Of a stretch of 64,000 bases of DNA, positions 1 to 8,785 are shown in pieces (the stretch's first letter is position 1; each line of letters begins with the position of its first letter). The notes beneath the pieces were generated by a model. That model did not search any database, had not been told where the DNA came from, and saw nothing but the letters and a program-made list of their open reading frames with translations. Origin of the DNA: Pseudomonas fluorescens (lineage in GTDB: Bacteria > Pseudomonadota > Gammaproteobacteria > Pseudomonadales > Pseudomonadaceae); NCBI RefSeq assembly GCF_902497855.1, contig NZ_CABVHU010000012.1:209404-273403 (forward strand), given 5' to 3'. Position numbers and translations under genes: made by a program.

Positions 1-5
1 ATAGC

Positions 6-824
6 TTATCGCAACAGTTCGAGGTGCAGGCCAGAGCCTTCGACACTGCCGGCTTCCATTCTGGCCGTGCGCACGCCCTGCCCGATCAGGGCCTGGCGCC
101 AGGCTTCGGCCTTGGGCCCGGAAATACTGACCCGCAAGGTGGTATCAAGATTCAATCCACGGGAGATCAAGCGCAGCCAGGTCTCGTCGGGATCGCCGGT
201 CAGTTTGGGGAAATCGAGCTCACCGGTGCTCTTTAGCTCGCGCAATAAGGTCGCGGACGTCGGCAGCAAATCCCCCAGCGGTGCCGCGGCATCGAATTGT
301 TCTACGTGCAGATAGGCTTTGCGATTGCCGCGAGTGATGCTGTACAGCGCCACCAGGGTGTTGTCCTGCGGCGCCGCCAGACGCAACAGCAGATACGCTT
401 GCTGATCGTCGGCGCCATAGAGCTTGGCGTTGCCGAAGACATCGTTGGCCCACAGGCTGCTTTCCCCGCAATCCCGCGCCTGGCACCAGAACAGCAACTG
501 GGCATCCTGCTTCTGCAGGGATTCGCGGGCGGCCGTGAAGGCGTCGATCGACGAGTGCTCCGGTGGCAACTCGTAGGTGACCGAGGTCGCATTGCCACGG
601 GCGCTGACCTGACCATCGAAGCGCAACTGGCCGCTGATCTTTCGGATCGATCCCAGCGGGTAGATCCGCTCGAGCTCGGCGGCCGGACGATAGTCGACGA
701 TCTGCGCATCGGCCATGCGCGGCACGATCGGCAGGTCCTGACTGCCCGGGATATCGGCGGCAAAAGATGAAGAACTGAAACAGCACAGCGCCAGCAGACT
801 GAATGAACGCATGCTCGGGCTCAT
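6..824 (-). CDS. DUF4892 domain-containing periplasmic protein
   Basis: This 272-residue protein is of the Pseudomonas DUF4892 type and has no known biochemical role. The chosen ATG overlaps the TGA of the glutathione transferase gene as ATGA, which favours it over an upstream in-frame extension that would run through that gene. Residues 1-23 form a signal peptide (MRSFSLLALCCFSSSSFA core) with likely cleavage after SFA, so the mature protein should be periplasmic or envelope associated. The C-terminal third contains a region resembling an OmpA-like fold (SISGPKAEAWRQALIGQGV). It is last in the minus-strand chain and is probably translationally coupled to its upstream neighbour. The family assignment comes from memory of homologues; the secretion signal is visible in the sequence. 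Confidence 0.8.
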   Translation of the reverse strand: MSPSMRSFSLLALCCFSSSSFAADIPGSQDLPIVPRMADAQIVDYRPAAELERIYPLGSIRKISGQLRFDGQVSARGNATSVTYELPPEHSSIDAFTAARESLQKQDAQLLFWCQARDCGESSLWANDVFGNAKLYGADDQQAYLLLRLAAPQDNTLVALYSITRGNRKAYLHVEQFDAAAPLGDLLPTSATLLRELKSTGELDFPKLTGDPDETWLRLISRGLNLDTTLRVSISGPKAEAWRQALIGQGVRTARMEAGSVEGSGLHLELLR

Positions 825-1480
825 CGGATCAGCATGGCCTGGGCGCCTTTGACGACGCTGGCATCGTCGATGCGTTCGGGCACCAGCAGACCACGCTGCA
901 CGGCCGGGCGCGCCTCCATGGTCGCCATCCAGCGTTGCAAGGCGGACAAGCCCTCCACCTCGACGCCGGACCACTCGTGGCCACGCACCCAGGGAAAGGT
1001 CGCGATATCGGCAATGCTGTACTCGCCCGCCAGAAACTCTACCGCTTGCAGGCGCGTGTCGAGCACTTCATAGAGACGACGGGTTTCATGCTGGTAACGG
1101 TCGATGGCACCCTGCAGTTTCTCAGGAAAATAGCGGAAAAACACGTTGGCCTGCCCCTGCATCGGGCCGATTCCGCCCATCTGGAACATCAGCCACTGCA
1201 ACACCACCGAGCGCCCTTTCGGGTCCGTGGGCAGCAGCTTGCCGCTCAGTTCGGCGAGATAAATCAGGATGGCGCCGGACTCGAACACGGCAAAATCGCC
1301 ATTGGCGCGGTCGACAATCGCCGGGATCCGGCCATTGGGATTGATCTTGAGGAAGTCCTCGGATTTCTGTTCCTTCTTGTCGAAACTCAAGGCGTGCACC
1401 CTGTAGGGCAGGCCGAGCTCCTCGAGCACGATAGAGACCTTGTGGCCATTCGGGGTCGCAGCGGTATAGAGATCTATCAT
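821..1480 (-). CDS. Glutathione S-transferase family protein (Nu/YfcG-like)
   Basis: This 219-residue protein has a thioredoxin-fold N-terminal half (MIDLYTAATPNGHKVSIVLE, then the cis-Pro segment GRIPAIVDR and the FESGAILIYLAE glutathione-binding segment) and an all-helical C-terminal half. The TPNGHK active-site motif is characteristic of the YfcG/YghU (Nu-class) group, which acts as a disulfide-bond reductase more than a classic transferase. The start at 1480 is preceded by GGGAG seven bases upstream; a longer frame exists but begins within the upstream gene. The gene lies between an alpha/beta hydrolase and the DUF4892 gene, with a 4-base overlap to the latter. It is probably cytosolic. 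The exact substrate cannot be read from the sequence. Confidence 0.88.
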   Translation of the reverse strand: MIDLYTAATPNGHKVSIVLEELGLPYRVHALSFDKKEQKSEDFLKINPNGRIPAIVDRANGDFAVFESGAILIYLAELSGKLLPTDPKGRSVVLQWLMFQMGGIGPMQGQANVFFRYFPEKLQGAIDRYQHETRRLYEVLDTRLQAVEFLAGEYSIADIATFPWVRGHEWSGVEVEGLSALQRWMATMEARPAVQRGLLVPERIDDASVVKGAQAMLIR

Positions 1481-1530
1481 GGTTGTCTCCCATTTCAACC
1501 CGCCCAGCCTCGACAGTTGCCCGGCGCAAG

Positions 1531-2385
1531 TCAAGGAACGGCGAAGAACCGATTGAAACAGTCTGCGACAAGGTCGGCGCCGGTTGCGTCATTCAGGTGT
1601 AAATGATGGCCGCCAGGCAGCTGTTCACGGCTAAAGGGTAGACGTTCCAGCAACTCGGAATGTTTGGCGAGCATGCCGTCGGCCGCGACCACCAGTTTTG
1701 CAGGACAACCGACCCGCAGGACAAAAGCCATCGCCTGTTCGTTGGTCAGACGCAGCGGCGACGGCAAGGTAAGACGGTTATCGGTGCGCCAGGTGTAACC
1801 ACCCGGCACCGGCATCAGGCCCCGTTGCGCCAACAGCTCGGCGGCTTCGCGACTGACCGCCACCAGGCCTTTCATGCGCGCTTCGATGGCGCGGTCGAGG
1901 GTGTGGTAGACCGGTTTGCGTTTGTCCCGCAGATCCAGCTGTGCTTGCAGGGCCATGCCCATGCGCTCGGCGGCATTTTCGCCTTTGTCTGTAGGAGGAA
2001 TGATGCCGTCGATCAAGGCCAGATGGGTTACCCGCTCCGGCAATGACCCGGCCAGCACCAGTGAAACAATCGCCCCCAACGAGTGCCCCAGTAATCCGAA
2101 GCGTTTCCAGCCCAGTTGTTCGGCCACTTGCAGCACGTCATGGGCATAATCCCAGAGCGCGTAACCGGCACCCGCAGGCCGATGCCCGGAGTGACCGTGA
2201 CCGGCCATGTCCAGAGCGACGATGCGCAGCCCCTTGAGCTTGGGTGCCAGCCGGGCAAAGCTGTTGGCGTTGTCCAGCCAGCCGTGCAAGGCGATCACGG
2301 GTAATCCGTCCTCGGGGCCGAACAGATGCGCCGCCAATTCGATATGTGGCAGGCTCAGGCGAACTTCTTCGACGACAGGGCTCAT
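1531..2385 (-). CDS. Alpha/beta-fold hydrolase
   Basis: This 284-residue serine hydrolase has the oxyanion-hole segment ALHGWLDN near residue 35, the nucleophile elbow GHSLGA near residue 105 and a late GGHHLHL segment carrying the catalytic histidine. The family includes esterases and lipases acting on acyl esters; the substrate is unknown. The ATG at 2385 overlaps the TGA of the preceding hydrolase gene (ATGA), so it is preferred to the TTG two codons upstream. No signal peptide is visible, which suggests a cytosolic enzyme. It is the second of two adjacent alpha/beta hydrolases. The PA1621/PA1622 position in P. aeruginosa appears equivalent (from memory). Confidence 0.88.
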   Translation of the reverse strand: MSPVVEEVRLSLPHIELAAHLFGPEDGLPVIALHGWLDNANSFARLAPKLKGLRIVALDMAGHGHSGHRPAGAGYALWDYAHDVLQVAEQLGWKRFGLLGHSLGAIVSLVLAGSLPERVTHLALIDGIIPPTDKGENAAERMGMALQAQLDLRDKRKPVYHTLDRAIEARMKGLVAVSREAAELLAQRGLMPVPGGYTWRTDNRLTLPSPLRLTNEQAMAFVLRVGCPAKLVVAADGMLAKHSELLERLPFSREQLPGGHHLHLNDATGADLVADCFNRFFAVP

Positions 2386-3188
2386 GCGCAATCCTGCTGG
2401 CGGCGATCTTCCCAGCGGCTGAACAGATTCTTAAGCAGCACGGCCGTATCCTGGGGACGCTCCAGCGGAAACATGTGGCCGCCGGGCATGGTCAGTGACT
2501 CGCCCAAGGGCATGCGCCCCACGGAGTTGACGTGATGACGCATCACCACTCGGCTCTTGTGTCCGCGAACCACCGCCAATGGCACTTTCAGCTGCCGTGC
2601 CCGGCCAGGGCTGGTGTGGGGCACGCCGCGGTAGATGCTGATTTCCGTGGCCGGGTCGAAGCGCAGGCGCAACTTGTCGCCGACCTTTTGCAATCCATGT
2701 TGCAGATAAGCATCGAAGCATTCCGGGTCGAAGCTGCGAAACAGGGTCTTGCCGGCAAAATACACTCGCGCAGCGTCCAGATCGCCGAACTCTTCCCGAC
2801 GGCCCAGGGTGCGACCGGCCGGGGTCAGGCGGTCGATGAAACCAAAGCGCTTGGCGGCGCGGATGACCCATTGATCAGTACGGGTCAGCACCGGCGAATC
2901 GAGCATCACCACCCCGCGATACAGCTCGGGGCAACGCAGGGCCGCATGCAAATGCAACACGCCACCGAAAGAATGCCCGACACCCCACACCGGTTCCGGT
3001 TGCTGCTTGAGGTGATGTATCAACTCGTCGACCAGGTTGTGCCAATTGTCGTCCGCCGGGAAACGCGGGTCGTGGGCGTGCTGCTCCAGATGCGTCACCT
3101 GATACTCGGGCGCCAGCGCCGCGAACAATTTGCCGTAGGTTCCCGAAGGAAAGCCATTGGCGTGGGCGAAAAAAATCTGTTGCGACAT
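2382..3188 (-). CDS. Alpha/beta-fold hydrolase
   Basis: This 268-residue protein begins MSQQIFFAHANGFPSGTYGK, a start seen in a Pseudomonas hydrolase family. The oxyanion region FAHANGFPSG replaces the usual HG motif, the nucleophile elbow is GVGHSFGG near residue 84, and the C-terminal histidine lies in MPGGHMFPLE. A much longer frame runs upstream to 3356, but the region before 3188 lacks a good ribosome site and family-like sequence. The gene is the first of three overlapping genes (hydrolase, hydrolase, then glutathione transferase). The substrate is unknown; a carboxylesterase or thioesterase role is only an inference from fold and neighbours handling acyl-CoA. Confidence 0.87.
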   Translation of the reverse strand: MSQQIFFAHANGFPSGTYGKLFAALAPEYQVTHLEQHAHDPRFPADDNWHNLVDELIHHLKQQPEPVWGVGHSFGGVLHLHAALRCPELYRGVVMLDSPVLTRTDQWVIRAAKRFGFIDRLTPAGRTLGRREEFGDLDAARVYFAGKTLFRSFDPECFDAYLQHGLQKVGDKLRLRFDPATEISIYRGVPHTSPGRARQLKVPLAVVRGHKSRVVMRHHVNSVGRMPLGESLTMPGGHMFPLERPQDTAVLLKNLFSRWEDRRQQDCA

Positions 3189-3363
3189 ACAGGCAAATCC
3201 ATGAGCGAGAGCAGGCGTTGATTGTCCGTAAGACGAGGTCCTACAGCAATGACCATAACTGTCAGCAATGGTGGTAGGAAATGTCGCAAATCTCAAAAAG
3301 ATCGCAGGGTACACGGTGCACGAGCTGCCGCAGGCTGCGATCTTTTGATCCATCAACCCTCAA

Positions 3364-3807
3364 TCAACGTGCCGGCGGATTCTCACCCAACGGCACCACG
3401 GCCATGGTCAACCGCGACACGCAACTGGCCTTGCCCTCATCGCTGGTCAGCCGAATGTCCCAGACATGGGTCGTACGTCCAATGTGAATTGCCCTGGCCA
3501 CCGCCGTCACCCGCCCGCTGCGCAAGCCACGCAAATGGTTGGCGTTGATTTCCAGGCCCACGCAATAAAACTTGCTGGTATCGATGCACAGGTAACTGGC
3601 CATGGAGCCGACGGATTCGGCCAGCACCACCGAGGCGCCGCCGTGCAGCAGGCCGTAAGGTTGGTGAGTGCGGTGGTCGATGACCATGCTGGCGGTCAGG
3701 GACGCTTCATCGAAGTCTTCGAAGCGGATATCCAGCACTTCGCCGATGGTGTTTTTCTGGAGTGCGTTCAACGTCTCGATGTTGGGAGTGGTACGCCACA
3801 AACTCAT
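3364..3807 (-). CDS. Hotdog-fold thioesterase (PaaI family)
   Basis: This 147-residue single hotdog domain contains the HGGASVVLAESVGSMA helix characteristic of PaaI/YdiI-type acyl-CoA thioesterases, with the acidic catalytic residue (E) in AESVGS. It probably hydrolyses acyl-CoA thioesters in the cytosol. The start MSLWRTTPNIETL is chosen because AAAGG lies nine bases upstream; an ATG three codons earlier sits directly against that Shine-Dalgarno sequence. It lies 33 bp downstream of the acyl-CoA synthetase gene on the same strand, so the two enzymes may balance CoA ester formation and release. That pairing is inference from context. Confidence 0.88.
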   Translation of the reverse strand: MSLWRTTPNIETLNALQKNTIGEVLDIRFEDFDEASLTASMVIDHRTHQPYGLLHGGASVVLAESVGSMASYLCIDTSKFYCVGLEINANHLRGLRSGRVTAVARAIHIGRTTHVWDIRLTSDEGKASCVSRLTMAVVPLGENPPAR

Positions 3808-3840
3808 TGCTGACATCCTTTGTTGGTTTTTATTCGTCGC

Positions 3841-5508
3841 TCAATCCTGCCACAGCACTGCTTCGCTGCGCTCGCTCCATTCTTCGAACCGGGCACCGTA
3901 AGCCGCTTCGATCATGTTGCGCTTGATCTTCAGGGTCGGCGTCAGGAAGCCGTTTTCCACGGCCCAACTGTCCTTGACGACCACCAGCCGGCGCAAGCGC
4001 TCATGGTTGTCGAGCACTGCGTTGACCTCCTCCAGGAGCTTTTCCAGACTGGCATGCAGGCCTGCGCGCGCGGTGCCGCCCGCGTCCTGTTGCCCGACCG
4101 CCGAAAGCACGCACAAACCCAGCGGCGCACTCAATCCATCGCCGACCACGCACACCTGCTCGATCCGTGAATGCACCGCCAGCCGATTTTCGATCGGTGC
4201 CGGGGCGACGTATTTGCCTGTGCTGGTCTTGAAGATTTCCTTCAGGCGTCCGGTCAGGCGCAGGTTGCCTTCGGCGTCTTGCTCGCCCTTGTCACCGGTG
4301 CGCAGGAAGCCGTCTTCCGTGAGGGTTTCGGCGGTTTTCACAGGGTCCTTGAAATACCCGAGCATTGTTGCGCCGCTGCGCACCAGCACTTCGCCGGACG
4401 GCTCGATGCGCACCTCCACCTCAGGGCATGGCTTGCCGATCCAGCCGGGTTTGTTCTCACCGGGCCGGCCAACGTGCGAATAGCCGCAGTTTTCGGTCAT
4501 GCCGTAGACCTCCAGCACATCCAGCCCCAGTTTCTGGTACCACAGCAGCAAGGACTGCGGCACGGGCGCGGCGCCGGACAAGGCTAAGCGCAAGGCATCC
4601 AGCCCCAATCCGGCGAGGACTTTGTGCCCCACCCGCTTGCCGATGACCGGCAAGCCCAGCAGAAAGTCGAGACGCTTTGCCGCAATTTTGCTGTACACGC
4701 CCATCTGGAACCGGGTCCAGATTCGCGGTACGCCGAACATGGCGGTCGGCCGTGCACGCTGCAGATCGGTCAGGAAGGTGTCGAGGCTTTCGGCAAAGAA
4801 TACCGTCTGCCCGCTATAGATCGCTGCCAGTTCGACGAACATCCGCTCGGCGACGTGGCACAGCGGCAGGTAGGACAGCAGCCGGTCCGACTCGTTGAGA
4901 CCGAACATCTGCGTGCCGCGGGTGGTGGCAAACCCCAGGTTGGCGAAGCTGTGCATCACGCCCTTGGGCAAGCCGGTGGTGCCGGAGGTGTAGATGATCG
5001 TCGCCAACTGGTCGGCGGACGGCTTGGGATCATCCTGGATCGGCGAGCTCGCTTGCAGGTCGGCCCAGCTGAAATCGAAAGTGCCGGGCGGGTGCAAGGG
5101 CAGGCTGATGGTCGGCAGATCGGGATTGATCCCGCGGGACATGCCCGGCCAGTCGTCGAGCTTGCCGATGAACGCCAACGTCGCTTGCGAATGTTCCAGT
5201 ACTTGGGCGACGGACTCGGCCGTGAGATTCGGGTACAAAGGCACCGAGACATGCCCGGCCATCCAGATCGCCAGGTCGGTGATAATCCAGTGCGCGCAGT
5301 TTTTCGAGATCAGGGCGATGTGGCTGCCTTGGGGCAGTTCTTGCGCGCGTAGCCAATGCGCGGCGCATCGGGCCTGATGCCCGACGTCTTCCCAGGCCAG
5401 GGTCTCGACCTGTCCGCCGCCCATGGGCTGAACCAGGAAGCGCTGGCGGGGATGGCGGGCTTCGCGCTCGTAGAAGACGTCCAGCGGCAAACGAAAAGCG
5501 GCTGACAT
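3841..5508 (-). CDS. AMP-binding acyl-CoA synthetase (long-chain type)
   Basis: This 555-residue member of the ANL adenylate-forming superfamily activates a carboxylic acid with ATP and CoA. Visible motifs are the P-loop-like IIYTSGTTGLPKGVMHS (A3 motif) near residue 178, the ALSGAAPVP and VYGMTENCGYSH segments (A4/A5) and the hinge region FLRTGDKGEQDAEGNLRLTGRLKE followed by KTSTGKYVAPAPIE (A8, A10). The YVAPAPIENRL ending resembles FadD15/FAA1-like bacterial long-chain acyl-CoA synthetases. The start MSAAFRLPLDVFYE at 5508 avoids an upstream stretch that does not look like the family. It corresponds in position to PA1617 (from memory). The chain-length preference is unknown. Confidence 0.9.
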   Translation of the reverse strand: MSAAFRLPLDVFYEREARHPRQRFLVQPMGGGQVETLAWEDVGHQARCAAHWLRAQELPQGSHIALISKNCAHWIITDLAIWMAGHVSVPLYPNLTAESVAQVLEHSQATLAFIGKLDDWPGMSRGINPDLPTISLPLHPPGTFDFSWADLQASSPIQDDPKPSADQLATIIYTSGTTGLPKGVMHSFANLGFATTRGTQMFGLNESDRLLSYLPLCHVAERMFVELAAIYSGQTVFFAESLDTFLTDLQRARPTAMFGVPRIWTRFQMGVYSKIAAKRLDFLLGLPVIGKRVGHKVLAGLGLDALRLALSGAAPVPQSLLLWYQKLGLDVLEVYGMTENCGYSHVGRPGENKPGWIGKPCPEVEVRIEPSGEVLVRSGATMLGYFKDPVKTAETLTEDGFLRTGDKGEQDAEGNLRLTGRLKEIFKTSTGKYVAPAPIENRLAVHSRIEQVCVVGDGLSAPLGLCVLSAVGQQDAGGTARAGLHASLEKLLEEVNAVLDNHERLRRLVVVKDSWAVENGFLTPTLKIKRNMIEAAYGARFEEWSERSEAVLWQD

Positions 5509-5711
5509 GCGACTCGCTCCTGTGGTTCTGCTATGGAGCAAGCGTAGTCAACCAAGCAGTTGCTTGGTCGACTATTTCACACAAAACCAGCAACGCCGCC
5601 GCTCTTGTGGGAGCGTGGCTTGCCCGCGATTGAATCGACTCGGTCTTCCTGGAAAACCGCGGTGTCTGCATCGCGGGCAAGCCACGCTCCCACAGGGGCC
5701 GGTTTCTTCAG
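5509..5711. repeat. REP pair (REPIN-like) between acyl-CoA synthetase and sixA
   Basis: This gap holds an inverted pair of REP sequences. The left arm at 5606-5630 reads TGTGGGAGCGTGGCTTGCCC and continues CGCGAT; the right arm at 5670-5694 is its near-perfect reverse complement. The arms are separated by about 39 unique bases. Two head-to-head REPs of this kind form the REPIN units mobilised by RAYT transposases, and no RAYT gene is in the window. No gene is seen in the remaining bases. Confidence 0.9.
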
Positions 5712-6164
5712 CTATGGGTGCTTGATGCCGTTGAGCTTCATCGCCCCGGCCAAAGGCCCTTCGCCTTCAAGCTCGGCAAGGCCGGCGGTGGGGACCGCTT
5801 CCGGGTCCTGCACATGTCCATTCTGAAGGTAGCCCAGCAGGTTGCCCACCAGCGGGTTATGACTGACCAGCAGCGCATGATCGACCGACACCAACTGTTC
5901 CGCCACCGCTTGCGGGCGGTAGTCGGGTGTCAGCCATTCGACGGTGCGAATCTCCGGTTGAAAGCCCAGCGCTTCACGCACCAGCAAGGCGGTTTCCTGC
6001 GCTCGCAGGAAAGGGCTGGCATAGATCGCGGTAAGCGGCTGGCCGATCAACTCGGCGGCGGTGCGCAGCACTTCTTCACGACCGTGGGCGGTCAGCGCCC
6101 GCTCGGAATCGGGACGTTTGCCGTGCGGCTCGGCCTCACCATGACGCAATACCCAGAGTTTCAT
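5712..6164 (-). CDS. sixA: Phosphohistidine phosphatase SixA
   Basis: This 150-residue histidine-phosphatase-superfamily protein begins MKLWVLRHGEAEPHG, placing the catalytic RHGE at residues 7-10. A second conserved histidine appears in LLVSHNPLVGNLLGYL near residue 100. SixA removes phosphate from phosphohistidine residues, for example on HPt domains or the nitrogen phosphotransfer system. The short length (usual 150-165) and lack of a lid domain fit SixA rather than phosphoglycerate mutase. Its ATG overlaps the stop codon of the DUF4389 gene by 4 bases, indicating coupled translation. Confidence 0.9.
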   Translation of the reverse strand: MKLWVLRHGEAEPHGKRPDSERALTAHGREEVLRTAAELIGQPLTAIYASPFLRAQETALLVREALGFQPEIRTVEWLTPDYRPQAVAEQLVSVDHALLVSHNPLVGNLLGYLQNGHVQDPEAVPTAGLAELEGEGPLAGAMKLNGIKHP

Positions 6165-6508
6165 AGTTTCGGTTCCTCATCTCGAACCGGATGCGGCGCG
6201 GGCGCCACAACGTGCGGCGCTTCACCTTCCGGCGTACGCGGCATCGGCCAGTCGGCGAACGGCCAGGGCTTCTGGTCGCTGTGGAAACTGCCGAAACGAC
6301 CGATCTGTGCCAGGAACTGGCTCAGGCTGTCGCCGAAGTTCATCAGGCTGGCGCTCGGGGCGCCATAAATTAAACGATAGATCAACTGCACCAGCACCAC
6401 CGCACCGAGGATGAACTGCGCCACTTGCCAGACCAGCAAGAAGACGATCATCCATAGCACACGCAGCAGGATGGATTCGTACTTGGCTTCTACTTTCGGA
6501 TCGTTCAT
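6161..6508 (-). CDS. DUF4389 domain-containing membrane protein
   Basis: This 115-residue protein begins MNDPKVEAKYESILLRVLWM. Two hydrophobic stretches, near residues 14-34 and 36-52 (FLLVWQVAQFILGAVVLVQLI), form a helical hairpin. A hydrophilic proline-rich tail ends HVVAPAPHPVRDEEPKL. The DUF4389 family has no established function. The start at 6508 is preferred over a longer frame reaching into the gpsA end because the family begins with this short acidic N-terminus. It sits between gpsA (31 bp upstream) and sixA (4-base overlap), an arrangement I recall from other Pseudomonas genomes. Confidence 0.83.
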   Translation of the reverse strand: MNDPKVEAKYESILLRVLWMIVFLLVWQVAQFILGAVVLVQLIYRLIYGAPSASLMNFGDSLSQFLAQIGRFGSFHSDQKPWPFADWPMPRTPEGEAPHVVAPAPHPVRDEEPKL

Positions 6509-6539
6509 GTCCAGCTCCCTGCCCTGTCGATATAAGTAT

Positions 6540-7565
6540 TCAGTTAAAACCACTGGTGGAAATAAAGTCGACGTCGGTTTTCGGCTCGGCACGCATCAAT
6601 AGACCGATCACCTGCTCCAGCGTGCGCCCTTCGAACAGGATGGCATGGAGTCCGGCGACCAGCGGCATGTACACGCCAACTTCCTGGGCCTTGGCCTTGA
6701 GCACTTTCAGGGTGTTGACGCCTTCGGCCACCTCGCCCAGGCGGGTCACCGCGTCTTCCAGGCTCAACCCCTGGCCCAGGGCGAACCCGACCTGGTAGTT
6801 GCGGCTTTTCGGCGACGAACAGGTGACGATCAAATCGCCCACGCCCGCCAGCCCGAGGAACGTCATGGGGTTGGCGCCCTGATTCACCGCGAAGCGGGTC
6901 ATTTCCGCCAGCGCCCGGGTAATCAACATGCTCTTGGTGTTTTCACCCATGCCCAGCGCCACCGCCATGCCGGCGATGATCGCGTAGACGTTTTTCAGCG
7001 CCCCGCCCAACTCCACGCCGAAGCGGTCGGCGCTGGCGTAGACGCGAAAGGTGCGACCGTGCAGCGCGGCCTGGACCTGTTGGCAGAGGTCTTCGTCTTC
7101 GCTGGCGACCACCGTGGCGGTCAAGGCGTGTTCGGCTATTTCACGGGCCAGGTTCGGCCCCGACAGGACGCCGATGCGCGCTTGCGGGGCGATCTCTTCG
7201 AGGATTTCGCTCATCAGCTTGAAGGTGTGGGCCTCGATGCCTTTGGTCAGGCTTACCAGCAATTTGCCGCGCAGACGTTCGGCATGCGGCGCCAGCACCG
7301 AGCGCAGCGCGCTGGAGGGCAGCGCCACGAAACTCAGGTCGCAGGCTTCCAGGGTGGCTTGCAGGTCGGTGACCGCTTCCACGGCCGACAGAATCTTGAT
7401 GCCTTTGAGGTAGCGCGGGTTTTCGCGATTGACCCGAATGGCCTCGGCCTGCTCGGGGTCGCGCATCCACAGCCGCACCTGGTGCCCGTTCTCGGCCAGC
7501 AGATTAGCCACGGCGGTACCAAAACTTCCGCCTCCCAGGACCGCAATTGGGCGCTGTTCAGTCAT
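6540..7565 (-). CDS. gpsA: Glycerol-3-phosphate dehydrogenase [NAD(P)+]
   Basis: GpsA reduces dihydroxyacetone phosphate to sn-glycerol 3-phosphate, the backbone precursor of phospholipids, in the cytosol. The 341-residue protein matches the family length. The Rossmann motif VLGGGSFGTAVANLLAENG starts near residue 8. The central VSLTKGIE and GPNLAREIAE segments and the catalytic lysine helix GGALKNVYAIIAGMAVALGMGENTKS are all present. The start MTEQRPIAVLGGG at 7565 places the dinucleotide fold at the expected distance from the N-terminus. It heads the DUF4389-sixA run. The divergent gene set on the plus strand begins about 200 bp away. Confidence 0.96.
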   Translation of the reverse strand: MTEQRPIAVLGGGSFGTAVANLLAENGHQVRLWMRDPEQAEAIRVNRENPRYLKGIKILSAVEAVTDLQATLEACDLSFVALPSSALRSVLAPHAERLRGKLLVSLTKGIEAHTFKLMSEILEEIAPQARIGVLSGPNLAREIAEHALTATVVASEDEDLCQQVQAALHGRTFRVYASADRFGVELGGALKNVYAIIAGMAVALGMGENTKSMLITRALAEMTRFAVNQGANPMTFLGLAGVGDLIVTCSSPKSRNYQVGFALGQGLSLEDAVTRLGEVAEGVNTLKVLKAKAQEVGVYMPLVAGLHAILFEGRTLEQVIGLLMRAEPKTDVDFISTSGFN

Positions 7566-7761
7566 ATGCAATCCGTTAATCCATACCAGTGGCGATGTCG
7601 GCATTATACGGAGCCGTCCAGTGGCGGCCAGCCCCTGTATCAATTACCGGCACCTGTACGAAGAAGACCAATAAATCCGCGGAAAATGCCGCCATCGTGA
7701 CTGGAAAAGTCAACCGGCTCGGTTAACATGCGCGCCAACTGTTCGCTATCAAGGATGAGTC

Positions 7762-7854
7762 GTGTCGCTTGGCTCTCAATCACCCCGTTTGCCGCTGGTT
7801 CTGGCGCTGATTTTCAGCCCGCCCTTGTCGGGAAGCGCGGAGCTGGCGCCCTAA
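7762..7854 (+). CDS. 30-codon leader ORF with signal-peptide-like sequence
   Basis: A GTG-started frame of 30 codons is preceded by AAGGA at a spacing of six bases and ends with TAA at 7852-7854, one base before the ATG of the binding-protein gene. It begins VSLGSQSPRLPLVLALIF and continues SPPLSGSAELAP, a hydrophobic core with a small-residue cleavage-like site. It could be a real small protein, a leader that couples translation to the next gene, or the surviving 5' end of a decayed larger gene such as a receptor. It is too short to assign. The ribosome site and the tight spacing are what support it. Confidence 0.45.
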   Translation: MSLGSQSPRLPLVLALIFSPPLSGSAELAP

Positions 7855-7855
7855 G

Positions 7856-8785
7856 ATGCGCCACTGCTCACAGAAGACGCCACCCCCTGGCCGCCTGCTG
7901 GCCGGGCTATGCCTGGTGTTTGCCTGTTTGCTGTGCAGCCTGCCGACATGGGCCGCCGACATTCTGTTGACCGCCGCCGAAGACAGCCCCGGCGTACAAT
8001 CCTTCACCCGGGCCCTGAGCGAGTTGCGCCCCGCCGACCGCGTGCGCTTCCAGCCACTGTCCAACCTGCCGGCACCGGGCAAACTGCTTGCCAGCACCCG
8101 CTTGATCCTGCTTGACCTGCCGAGTCTCGACTGGCGCCTGCAAGAGGCCGAAGGCCCGGCGACCCTGGTATTGCGCATCAGCCGCCTGCAGGCGCGCCAA
8201 CGCCTGGGGGCCAGCCTGCCCCCATACTTGAGCCTGCTGTGGAGCGATCCGCCGCTGGCTCGGCAATTGCGCCTGACCGGTATTCTTCTACCCCAGGCCC
8301 GACGAATCGGCGTGCTCTACGACAGTCACAGTGCGTTTCTGTTGAAGGAACTGCGCCAGGCCGCCCTGCCGCTCGGCCTGGAAATCGTCACCGAGCGCTG
8401 GAACAACACCAGTGACAGCCGCCCGCTGCAGTCTCTGCTGAAAAACAGCGACGTGCTGCTGGGACTCGACGATCCCGATGTGTTCAACCCGAAAACCGCG
8501 AAAAACCTGTTGCTCAGCAGCTACGCACGGCAACTGGCGCTGATCGGCCCCAATGCCGGTTTCGTCATGGCCGGGAGCCTGGCCAGTACCTACAGCGACC
8601 AGGACGACTGGCTGGCGACTCTTGACACACTGCTCGACCAGCCACCGGTCAACTGGCCACGCGCGTACTACCCCCAGCGCTTCCAGGTCTTGAGTAATCC
8701 ACAAGTGGCTCGTTCATTAGGTATGGAACAGATAGATCAAGCCTCTGTCGCAACACAGTTGGCCGCAGGAGAAAGCCACCCATGA
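7856..8785 (+). CDS. ABC-type substrate-binding-like periplasmic protein
   Basis: This 309-residue protein has a signal peptide at residues 1-34 (hydrophobic core LLAGLCLVFACLLCSLPTWA, cleavage after TWA). The rest resembles the periplasmic-binding fold of the ABC_sub_bind type, with SYARQLALIGPNAGFVMAGSLAS as a typical late segment. No ABC permease or ATPase gene lies nearby. Instead its TGA overlaps the ATG of the hybrid kinase (ATGA), so it is more likely a sensory partner that loads a ligand onto the kinase than part of a transporter. The ligand is unknown. The start has a poor ribosome site of its own, consistent with coupling to the 30-codon ORF just upstream. Confidence 0.78.
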   Translation: MRHCSQKTPPPGRLLAGLCLVFACLLCSLPTWAADILLTAAEDSPGVQSFTRALSELRPADRVRFQPLSNLPAPGKLLASTRLILLDLPSLDWRLQEAEGPATLVLRISRLQARQRLGASLPPYLSLLWSDPPLARQLRLTGILLPQARRIGVLYDSHSAFLLKELRQAALPLGLEIVTERWNNTSDSRPLQSLLKNSDVLLGLDDPDVFNPKTAKNLLLSSYARQLALIGPNAGFVMAGSLASTYSDQDDWLATLDTLLDQPPVNWPRAYYPQRFQVLSNPQVARSLGMEQIDQASVATQLAAGESHP

